Below are positions 8,748 through 16,110 of a DNA stretch of 64,000 nt, piece by piece. Both the position numbers and the translations under genes were made by a program. Under the pieces are notes generated by a model. It was not told where the DNA came from. It was given only the letters and a program-made list of their open reading frames with translations, and did not search any database. How positions within the stretch are numbered: the first letter of the stretch is position 1; every line of letters starts with the position of its first letter. This stretch comes from Vampirovibrio chlorellavorus (GTDB lineage: Bacteria; Cyanobacteriota; Vampirovibrionia; Vampirovibrionales; Vampirovibrionaceae), in assembly GCA_001858525.1 (NCBI GenBank), contig LAPX01000005.1, positions 124,001-188,000 of the forward strand, in the 5' to 3' direction.

Positions 8748-9820
8748 CACTGGATCTCCCTGAAAAAACGGCCATCGAATTATTCCAGCGGCTGGAAGAT
8801 CAACGGATTCGCTATGCCGTCCTGCGTAACCATGAGAATTTTCCGCAGTTTGGACACGATATTGATCTGGTGATGCACCCTGATGATTTCCCCCGGTGGC
8901 AACAACTGGCCGTGCAATTGGCACAAAATCAACAATGGCAGGCCTTGACCTACTGTTCGCATTGGGCCCAGTCGGCCACCCCTCACCATTGTATTCAGGT
9001 TTATCGTTTTTACAACCAGAATCCCCTGGTTTACCTACAAGTCGATATTTTTCAGGCGTATTTGCTGTGGGCTTTGCCTTTAATGACGGAGTCGGCATTG
9101 TTAAACTCGGCGCAAAAAGATGACAGAGGGTTTTGGCGACTGGATCCTGCTGTGGAGAACATGTTTCGCCTGCTTCAAATCAATAACCTCCTGAAAAATC
9201 CTAATTGCCCTGAGCAGAAAATTATCCGCTATCGTCAGCGGGTTCTGGATTATGCAAACGCCCATGAATCGGTATTTTTGGCACAATTGCAGGCATGTTT
9301 CAGGTCTGATGGCTTGCCCTTGCTCCGGGCACTCCGGGACGAGAGTTATCAAGCGTTTCAGAAGGCTGCTACGACGATCAAATTTAATTATCTCAAACAA
9401 GAATTGAGAAAGCGCCCTGGGCTTACCTTGTCTCGCATGATGGACAGGGCTTTGGATTACTTCAGCAATTTTTTCAGCAACCCTTGTGGGTTTGTGGTCA
9501 ATATTTATGCCGAACCGGATGCGGATTGGACGCAACTGACAAACCTGTTGAACCGGTTGCAGCAAGCCAATTTACTTTATGGCTGGACGGATCGAAATCG
9601 AAACTCAAAAAGCCTTTCCTGGCCGGAGCGAGGCGTTCTTGAGCGAGGAGGCATTGTGCTCAAAACAGTCTCTCAACCACAAGCGGCAAAGTTTATTCTT
9701 AGTGCTCAACCCAATGAACTCGCGCTGGAAACCAGTCTAATCACCCTTTTAATTGACCGTCATGAAACACTGTGCACCTCTTGTACTTCTTCCGTTCAAA
9801 ATCAGGAGGTTTTTTCCTGA
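8744..9820 (+). CDS. nucleotidyltransferase-fold protein (NTP_transf_5-like)
   Basis: The protein has 358 residues. Near residues 25-45 it carries RYAVLRNHENFP followed by FGHDIDLVM, the G-x-D-x-D active-site signature of the nucleotidyltransferase superfamily as seen in the NTP_transf_5 group. Beyond that the sequence is not recognisable to me. The rest is mixed helical with conserved-looking WRLDP and RQRVLDYA patches. ATGA overlaps join it to the GT2 before it and the kinase after it, so the three are probably made together. It may transfer a nucleotide or phosphate-containing group during glycan building; the substrate is unknown. Confidence 0.65.
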   Translation: MTLDLPEKTAIELFQRLEDQRIRYAVLRNHENFPQFGHDIDLVMHPDDFPRWQQLAVQLAQNQQWQALTYCSHWAQSATPHHCIQVYRFYNQNPLVYLQVDIFQAYLLWALPLMTESALLNSAQKDDRGFWRLDPAVENMFRLLQINNLLKNPNCPEQKIIRYRQRVLDYANAHESVFLAQLQACFRSDGLPLLRALRDESYQAFQKAATTIKFNYLKQELRKRPGLTLSRMMDRALDYFSNFFSNPCGFVVNIYAEPDADWTQLTNLLNRLQQANLLYGWTDRNRNSKSLSWPERGVLERGGIVLKTVSQPQAAKFILSAQPNELALETSLITLLIDRHETLCTSCTSSVQNQEVFS

Positions 9821-10404
9821 TGATGATTGTACTTTTAGGACCCGATGGCAGTGGCAAAAGCAGCCTGATAGAAGAGCTCTGCGATGTGCTCAAAGATGAT
9901 TTTCAATCCATCGAGACACATCATCTGCGATTATCCGAACGGACTCAAAAAACATCCAAACGGGCTGATTCCCCCCACGAAAAACCACCTTATTCGTGCT
10001 GGTTATCGATCGTGAAACTGCTTTATTTTCTATGGATTTATCAATCAGGATATTGGCAAAACAGAGCAAAAATTAAAAGCCAAAATCGGTTGATCATTAT
10101 GGATCGCTATTATCATGATTTGCTGGCGGATCCCTTGCGCTATCGCTACGGTGGCCCGCTTTGGTTCGCTCGAGTCATTGGTCGATGGATTCCCGCTCCA
10201 CACTGCTTTATCATCCTACATGCGCCTGCGGAAGTTTTACAACAACGCAAACAGGAAGTGTCAGCCCAGGAGAGCCACCGACAACAACAGGCCTATCTTG
10301 ATCTGGGTCTTGAACTTAACAACGCACTGATTCTGGATACTACCCAGTCGCTGGAGCATTCCGTTCGACTCACTCTTGACTATCTGAGAGAGCGGCTGCC
10401 ATGA
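9820..10404 (+). CDS. thymidylate-kinase-like P-loop kinase
   Basis: The start is the ATG at 9820, which overlaps the previous TGA and has a perfect AGGAGGT at 9804-9810. MIVLLGPDGSGKSSL is a Walker A loop in the first 16 residues. IIMDRYYHDLLADPLRY near residue 90 matches the DRY region of dTMP-kinase folds, and LHAPAEVLQQRKQE resembles the LID/arginine segment. At 194 residues it is the size of a nucleotide kinase, but the usual TMP-binding region is not clear. Setting in a glycan operon suggests a sugar or lipid intermediate, not dTMP, as substrate. Confidence 0.7.
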   Translation: MMIVLLGPDGSGKSSLIEELCDVLKDDFQSIETHHLRLSERTQKTSKRADSPHEKPPYSCWLSIVKLLYFLWIYQSGYWQNRAKIKSQNRLIIMDRYYHDLLADPLRYRYGGPLWFARVIGRWIPAPHCFIILHAPAEVLQQRKQEVSAQESHRQQQAYLDLGLELNNALILDTTQSLEHSVRLTLDYLRERLP

Positions 10405-11546
10405 GCAATGAAGCACTTCAGCCGATAGTTTGCCAAATTTTTAAATCACAGGTTCAACTCGCACCACACCCCAGTGACGTCACCCCCGAAAACCGCTTTT
10501 TGGTCATTCGGGGTAAACACAATATCCTCCGCTGGATTTTACCGGTGAATCCCAAAGAAGGGCTAGCAGGCCTGCAATTTTGGGAGCCTTACGACCTGGC
10601 TTCCCGCATCAAATGGAACACCATTCTGACCGCGTACAAGTTAGGACAATTGCATCACCTGCCGGGTGTCCAGACCATCGGAGTGGATCACGTCGATTTC
10701 AAGCAGTGGTCACATTTAACCGGGCGTGAGAATCAAATGGCCTACACTCCGGTTGTCTATCTGGCCGAACCGTCCCCCCGCCAAAAAGCCGTTGTCTTTC
10801 TGGTGAATCCCTCACGTCAGGAATGCCAGTTCGTTGGCAAATTCCCACTGGGTGCCATTGCCGGGCGAAAAATAAATCATGAGGCTGAGATGTTAATCCA
10901 TGTGGGAGAACAGCATGCAGGCATTGCCCCGAGCTTGTGCCACCAGAATCTCCTCAATGGTACCAGTCTGCAAACAGCACAAGCCTTTCAGGGCACGGGG
11001 CGAGCGCTGACCACACAGCATGTTGAGTGGCTGCTTCAATTCCATTCTGGCAAACGCATGTCTGTATTGGCGGAAACCCATCAACTGATTCAGCGATTGA
11101 CCACACTGGATACCTTACCAGACCCGATTCAACGTTGGGCAATCGCACAATGCGAGCGATTAAACAGACATCCTATGGAAGTACCCATGGTCATTCAGCA
11201 TGGCGATTTTGCACCCTGGAATCTGAAACGATTACCAGGTGGAGCCTTATTTGCGGTGGACTGGGAAGAAGGAAAAATCGAAGGGCTTCCGCTGTATGAT
11301 TTGGTCCATTTTTGTTTCATACAAAATTATCTCCGAGGGCAACAACTGAATATTGTGCCCATCCTTTTGAAGTCTCTTCCCGTTCAAAATTATATCCAAG
11401 CGTTAAGCCTATCACCGGATTATCTGCGTTGGGTTTTTCGCTATTTTTTACTGGACTATTGGTGCAGGCAACTGGAAGAACGAGATGAAGCCAAAGCACA
11501 GCAATTTTATCTGGCCATTCAGCCAATTCTGGCGGAGGGTGACTGA
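10401..11546 (+). CDS. APH/choline-kinase-fold phosphotransferase
   Basis: The C-terminal half carries the aminoglycoside-phosphotransferase catalytic loop IQHGDFAPWNL near residue 270 and the metal-binding VDWEEGK about 15 residues later. The Brenner-type HGDxxPxN pattern is complete, so the enzyme should be active. The N-terminal half (residues 1-150) is not recognisable beyond a possible small lobe. ATGA links it to the kinase upstream and TGATG to the GT4 downstream. I infer that it phosphorylates a small hydroxyl compound or a glycan component. An antibiotic-resistance role is unlikely in this setting. Confidence 0.7.
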   Translation: MSNEALQPIVCQIFKSQVQLAPHPSDVTPENRFLVIRGKHNILRWILPVNPKEGLAGLQFWEPYDLASRIKWNTILTAYKLGQLHHLPGVQTIGVDHVDFKQWSHLTGRENQMAYTPVVYLAEPSPRQKAVVFLVNPSRQECQFVGKFPLGAIAGRKINHEAEMLIHVGEQHAGIAPSLCHQNLLNGTSLQTAQAFQGTGRALTTQHVEWLLQFHSGKRMSVLAETHQLIQRLTTLDTLPDPIQRWAIAQCERLNRHPMEVPMVIQHGDFAPWNLKRLPGGALFAVDWEEGKIEGLPLYDLVHFCFIQNYLRGQQLNIVPILLKSLPVQNYIQALSLSPDYLRWVFRYFLLDYWCRQLEERDEAKAQQFYLAIQPILAEGD

Positions 11547-12769
11547 TGAAAATTTTAATTTCCGCATACGCCTGTGAACCGAATAAAGGCAGCGAACCCG
11601 GTGTCGGATGGCATTGGAGTCTGGAGGCCGCAGCACAGGGTCATGAGGTCTGGGTGCTGACGCGAGCGAATAATCAAAAAGCCATTGAATCTGCGTTTGT
11701 GGATAAAAAGCAACCTGAAAACTTGCACTTTGTTTATTACGATTGCCCTGCCTGGATATTAAAACTCAAGCGTTTAGCCGGGGCCACACAGCTTTATTAT
11801 TTTTGCTGGCAGCTTGGGATTTTTAAAATCGCCCAACACCTCCACCAGCTCATCCAGTTTGATCTGGTTCACCATGTGACCTTTGTTTCAGTGCGTCAGC
11901 CCAGCTTTTTAGGCCTTTTGGGGCTTCCCTTTATATTTGGGCCAGTGGCCGGTGGAGAAGCAACCCCCATGCCCTTAAGGAAAAGTTTTCCTTGGCGGGG
12001 CCAATTAAAAGATGGCGTGCGTGATTTACTCAATTGCCTGATTCGCTTTGATCCGTTGATGCACCTGACTTTTCAGAAAGCTTGCAAAATTTACGTCACC
12101 TCCCAGCAGACCCTGGACTTTATTCCACGGAACTATCAAGGCAAGTGTGCAGTGCAACTGGCCATCGGCACAGAACAACAACCACCCTCCAATACCGCAT
12201 TGCCGATCCACTTTGCTGATTCTGTTTTTCGGGTGCTGTATGTGGGAAACCTCCTGTATCTTAAAGGCATTCATTTGGCCCTGAAAGCCTTTGAGGACTT
12301 TCACAAAAACTATCCCCACAGCCAATTTACCATTTTGGGCAGTGGCCCGGATGAACAATGGTTGAAACAATTGGCGCAAACTCTGCAGTGCCAGGAGTCC
12401 ATTGAGTGGGTTCCCCGCCTGCCGCAAGATCAATTGCCTACCGTTTATCAACAACACGATGTTCTGCTTTTTCCCAGCTTACATGATTCCGGTGGAATGG
12501 TGGTTCTTGAGAGCTTCAGCCATGGTTTGCCCGCTATTTGCCTGGACATTGGCGGACCGGGACTATTGGTGGATGAAACCTGCGGTCAAGTCATTCACAC
12601 CCAGCGTCAAACCGAAGATCGTGTCGTTGAACGCCTTGCGGAGGCGCTTCTGGAAATGGCAAAAACACCTGACTTACTGGCCCAATACAAGCAGGGCGCA
12701 TTGGCCCGAGCCAATTTTTTCACGTGGAAAAAGCACGTTCATAAAATATACGCCGATCTCCCGATTTGA
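11546..12769 (+). CDS. glycosyltransferase family 4 (GT-B)
   Basis: The N-terminus MKILISAYACEPNKGSEPGV is a typical retaining GT4 opening with the glycine-rich acceptor loop. The donor half starts at FRVLYVGNLLYLKGIHLAL near residue 228. It ends in the nucleotide-sugar-binding EX7E-like block around FPSLHDSGGMVVLESFSHG, with both glutamate positions filled by D and E. The start shares TGATG with the preceding gene. Its 407 residues are normal for the family. It is followed by the first real gap (243 bases) in the operon since fcl. Confidence 0.9.
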   Translation: MKILISAYACEPNKGSEPGVGWHWSLEAAAQGHEVWVLTRANNQKAIESAFVDKKQPENLHFVYYDCPAWILKLKRLAGATQLYYFCWQLGIFKIAQHLHQLIQFDLVHHVTFVSVRQPSFLGLLGLPFIFGPVAGGEATPMPLRKSFPWRGQLKDGVRDLLNCLIRFDPLMHLTFQKACKIYVTSQQTLDFIPRNYQGKCAVQLAIGTEQQPPSNTALPIHFADSVFRVLYVGNLLYLKGIHLALKAFEDFHKNYPHSQFTILGSGPDEQWLKQLAQTLQCQESIEWVPRLPQDQLPTVYQQHDVLLFPSLHDSGGMVVLESFSHGLPAICLDIGGPGLLVDETCGQVIHTQRQTEDRVVERLAEALLEMAKTPDLLAQYKQGALARANFFTWKKHVHKIYADLPI

Positions 12770-13012
12770 TCGTTCCAAAATACTTTACCTGTAGGAGTTT
12801 CATTCCGATAGGGGCACCTTATGATGGTATGGTCAGACACTGGTGATTGTTGTTTCCGGGAAGAGAGTCTAGTGAAATGCAGGTCCGTCCATTTTCAATT
12901 CGTCCTGAGCAAGACCTGTATGGATGCTTTGTGTGGCATGGGCTGGATGACAGGACGCGTCATCAAAACGAGCTTTACCTATGCCTGGTAACGGTTTGAG
13001 GCACCCTGTCGT

Positions 13013-13981
13013 ATGACCGATACCCTGTTTCTCAAGCTGATCGCCATCCTGCTGATTACCAACTCACATCTGGATGCGCTGTATCCGATTAAAGGCCTTG
13101 CCTCCGGGGGAGCTTTTGGCAACGCCCTGTTTTTTATGCTCTCTGGATTGGGACTGGCCATTAGCACGCATGCCAATAGGATGGGCAGCATTCTGGAGTG
13201 GTTCAAATACCGCATGAGTCGTATCTTCCCCTCGGTCTGGCTGGTGGTGTTTGTTTTCGCGGTAATCCTTCAAGCCCACTGGAAATATTGGCAGTGGCAG
13301 GATTATGTGCACCATTTTATTTTCCCCACCCGCTACTGGTTTTTGTCCGCTTTAATGTGCTTTTACCTGCTGCTCTACCCCTTGTTTCGGTTTGAGTGGC
13401 GCCGATGGGCTTTGCCCATAAGCATGCTGCTGATTATTCCCTATTTTGGGTTTTACTTTACGGTGGTTGATCTCTCTACCTTCAGCATTGAAAACAATGG
13501 TTTGTTCAAATGGATTTTTTACTTTCAGGTGGTGTTGCTGGGCGTCTGGATTGCTCCCCACTATCAGAGTTGGAAAACCAACGGGCATCAGACTACTCCT
13601 AAAGAAATCGGTGCATTGCTGCTGTGTCTGATGGGTTACGTGGGGTTGAAATTTTTGACGAATAAGCCCGAATATGCCATTTTGCAATTTCTGGTTCAAT
13701 GGATTACGCTACCGCTGCTTTACTTCTCCTTGCGTTGCGCCTTCCACCCCACAATCGAAAAATATTTCAAGGGAGGCCTTCCCCAATTCGTGCTGACGGC
13801 CATTGCTTCCAGCACATTAGAGATTTACTTACTGCAAGCTGACTTCTATACGCTGGCCTGGTTGAATCAACTTGTGTTTCCGCTCAATGTAGCGTTGTTC
13901 TTTGCCTGTGTTCTGCCCTTGGCTTACGGCCTTCAGCGGCTCACGCACCCTCTGCATCACTGGCTGAAAAAGCGCTCATGA
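13013..13981 (+). CDS. membrane O-acyltransferase, acyltransferase-3 family
   Basis: The protein has 322 residues and about ten membrane segments. It opens LKLIAILLITNSHLDALYP, the family's first helix with the conserved catalytic-type His (SHLD). FFMLSGLGLAIS and KYRMSRIFPSVWLV follow, as expected for acyltransferase 3. It probably adds acetyl groups to the polysaccharide from the cytoplasmic acetyl-CoA pool. It is somewhat shorter than many family members. A 4-base ATGA overlap joins it to the next GT4. Confidence 0.85.
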   Translation: MTDTLFLKLIAILLITNSHLDALYPIKGLASGGAFGNALFFMLSGLGLAISTHANRMGSILEWFKYRMSRIFPSVWLVVFVFAVILQAHWKYWQWQDYVHHFIFPTRYWFLSALMCFYLLLYPLFRFEWRRWALPISMLLIIPYFGFYFTVVDLSTFSIENNGLFKWIFYFQVVLLGVWIAPHYQSWKTNGHQTTPKEIGALLLCLMGYVGLKFLTNKPEYAILQFLVQWITLPLLYFSLRCAFHPTIEKYFKGGLPQFVLTAIASSTLEIYLLQADFYTLAWLNQLVFPLNVALFFACVLPLAYGLQRLTHPLHHWLKKRS

Positions 13982-15156
13982 AAATTCTCCTGTTGCACAA
14001 TTATTACCAACAAAAGGGCGGTGAAGACGCTGTCTTTGAGGCCGAAGCAGAATTGCTGCGTCAACAGGGACAAACCGTGGAAACCCTGATTTTTCAGAAC
14101 AAAGACATCAATGGCCCGCTTGACTCTTTGAAAGCAGGCCTCAACAGTTTTTACAATGTGGGATCGGCCAAGCGACTTAAACAGGTGTTGCAACGCTTTC
14201 AACCCGATGTTTTACATGTGCACAATACCTTCCCATTAGCGTCTCCCGCCATTTTCTATACGGCTCAAAAGGCCACGGTTCCCATCGTGATGACCTTGCA
14301 TAATTACAGATTGCTTTGCGCCAACGCCTTACTCTTTGAAAACAATCAGCCCTGTGAACGTTGCGTTCAAGCGCCCATCGCCTGGGAGGGCATTTTAAGA
14401 GGCTGTTACCGCGGCTCCAGACTTCAAAGCGCCGCATTGGCCACCATGACCACCACCCATCGACTGATGGGCACCTGGCACCACACAATTGATGCGTTTA
14501 TCACGCTGACCCAGTTTGCCCAGTCCCGATTCACCCAGTCGGCCTTGGCCCTGCCCCCTGAAAAAATGCATATCAAGCCGAATTTCATTCCCGATCCGGG
14601 CATGATACAGTCCTCCGATCGTCAAGCTCATTTTTTGTTTGTGGGCCGGCTTTCACCGGAAAAGGGAATTTCACTCCTACTGGATGCGGCGAAATCGGGG
14701 GTGTTCCAGTTGAAAGTCATTGGAGCTGGTCCTCTGGCCGAGGACGTTCAGGCTGCTGCCCAAGCGCATCCCAATATTGAGTATCTGGGGTTTCAGGATC
14801 ATTCGGTCATTTTGCAGGCCATGCGCCAGAGTCGGGCGCTGGTGTTGCCTTCGCTCTGCTATGAAGGATTTCCGGTTACACTGTTAGAGGCCTTGGCCAC
14901 TGGTACGCCCATTATTTGCGCAAAAACAGGCGGACTGCCTGAAATAATTCCCCATGAACAAGCCGGACTGTTGTTTGAGTCCGGCTCCTCCGAGGATCTG
15001 TTGAAACAAATCCATCGGCTTCTTGCCGACAACGCCCTGCATGAACGATTGGGCCAACAAGGGCGAGAGCACTACCTGAACCACTTCACCCCAGCGCATA
15101 ATTATCAGGCCCTCATGCGCATTTATCAGCACGTTATGGGAGTCCCCCATGAGTAA
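13978..15156 (+). CDS. glycosyltransferase family 4 (GT-B)
   Basis: The protein begins MKILLLHNYYQQKGGEDAVF, the acceptor-domain start seen in many capsule GT4 enzymes, and HVHNTFPLASPAIF follows near residue 80. The donor domain starts at FLFVGRLSPEKGISLLLDAA and holds the catalytic block LPSLCYEGFPVTLLEALATG. It is a second, separate GT4 from the one at 11546, with different acceptor loops. It overlaps the acyltransferase before it and the WecG-type gene after it, which places it in the same translated operon. Confidence 0.9.
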   Translation: MKILLLHNYYQQKGGEDAVFEAEAELLRQQGQTVETLIFQNKDINGPLDSLKAGLNSFYNVGSAKRLKQVLQRFQPDVLHVHNTFPLASPAIFYTAQKATVPIVMTLHNYRLLCANALLFENNQPCERCVQAPIAWEGILRGCYRGSRLQSAALATMTTTHRLMGTWHHTIDAFITLTQFAQSRFTQSALALPPEKMHIKPNFIPDPGMIQSSDRQAHFLFVGRLSPEKGISLLLDAAKSGVFQLKVIGAGPLAEDVQAAAQAHPNIEYLGFQDHSVILQAMRQSRALVLPSLCYEGFPVTLLEALATGTPIICAKTGGLPEIIPHEQAGLLFESGSSEDLLKQIHRLLADNALHERLGQQGREHYLNHFTPAHNYQALMRIYQHVMGVPHE

Positions 15157-15925
15157 ATACAATTTAATCGGCTCTCTGATCAGCAACGAACCTTATCCCA
15201 TTCTGCTGGAGCGGATCATTCAACAGGCCCAGTCCCATGCCTCGGAATACGTTTGTCTGAGCAATGTGCATATGCTGATTGAATCTTATCGAGATAGTCA
15301 GTTTCAGGCCATTCTGAACGGGGCCAGCATGGCTTTACCTGATGGCAAGCCGGTGGCCGTTTTGATGAACTGGCTATATGGCTCTAAACAACAACGCATG
15401 GCTGGCCCCGATTTAATGCTCGATTTATTCCAACAGGCCAATGATCGGCAGTTGGCCATTTATTTTTATGGCAGCACCCCCGAGGTATTGGCGGCCATGC
15501 AGGTCAAGCTGAGGCAAGAGTATCCCAGCCTGATAATCGCAGGCATGCATTCCCCGCCTTTTAGACCCCTGAGCGATGCGGAAATGGCCGCGGATGTGGA
15601 CGCCATCTGCCAGTCGGGGGCGCATCTGGTTATGGTCGGCTTGGGCTGCCCCAAGCAGGAACGCTGGATGGCTCAAAACCAGGAGAAGATTCCTGCGGTG
15701 ATGTTGGGACTGGGTGCCGCGTTTCCGTTTTACACCGGAGACCTGAAACGCGCGCCACGCTGGATGCAACAGTCGGGGCTGGAATGGTTTTACCGGCTTT
15801 ACAAAGAACCTAATAGATTATTCAAGCGATATCTTACAACCAACGTACAGTTTGTTTGTTTGGCTTCCATGCAATTTTTTCGGATTAAGTGTTTAAATGA
15901 GTCTGAAAGCAGCTGCTTTAAATGA
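15149..15925 (+). CDS. WecG/TagA/CpsF-type glycosyltransferase (GT26)
   Basis: The protein has 258 residues with the family's marks in order: YVCLSNVHMLIES, ALPDGKPV (the PDG near residue 66), AGPDLM, YFYGSTPEV, and the nucleotide-binding GLGCPKQERWM near residue 168. GLGAAFPFYTGDLKRAP and the C-terminal WFYRLYKEPNRLFKRY tail, thought to bind the membrane, close it. It usually adds the second sugar to an undecaprenyl-linked primer, which fits a locus ending in a priming transferase. It overlaps the previous gene by eight bases and is the last of the tightly packed genes. Confidence 0.93.
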   Translation: MSKYNLIGSLISNEPYPILLERIIQQAQSHASEYVCLSNVHMLIESYRDSQFQAILNGASMALPDGKPVAVLMNWLYGSKQQRMAGPDLMLDLFQQANDRQLAIYFYGSTPEVLAAMQVKLRQEYPSLIIAGMHSPPFRPLSDAEMAADVDAICQSGAHLVMVGLGCPKQERWMAQNQEKIPAVMLGLGAAFPFYTGDLKRAPRWMQQSGLEWFYRLYKEPNRLFKRYLTTNVQFVCLASMQFFRIKCLNESESSCFK

Positions 15926-15949
15926 GTGTATCATTTTTAAAGTGCTTCA

Positions 15950-15975
15950 AAAATGCTAGGCATGAGCATTTTCTA
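15950..15975 (+). terminator. possible weak terminator after the glycosyltransferase operon
   Basis: AAAATGCT (15950-15957) and AGCATTTT (15965-15972) pair across a seven-base loop, and the T run lies in the 3' arm. The stem has only two GC pairs, so termination may be partial. Confidence 0.35.
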
Positions 15976-16110
15976 TTTCATCCATTCAAATGATCCGCTG
16001 CAGACCATTAAAAGGGTTTAATAGGATTAATGATTTGAGAGTATCCACTTTAGTTTGATTTTTGTGGTTCAGGTAGTTTTCAAATCAATACGTGCAGGAA
16101 GAAGCGTTCA

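Noticed and set aside
10401-11546. APH-fold gene as an antibiotic-resistance gene
   Set aside because: It is coupled to glycan genes on both sides and lacks the pattern of known resistance enzymes beyond the shared catalytic loop.
12877-12999. 40-codon frame between the GT4 and acyltransferase genes
   Set aside because: It has only a weak GAGAG upstream, no recognisable sequence and an unremarkable composition. The 243-base gap may simply be non-coding.
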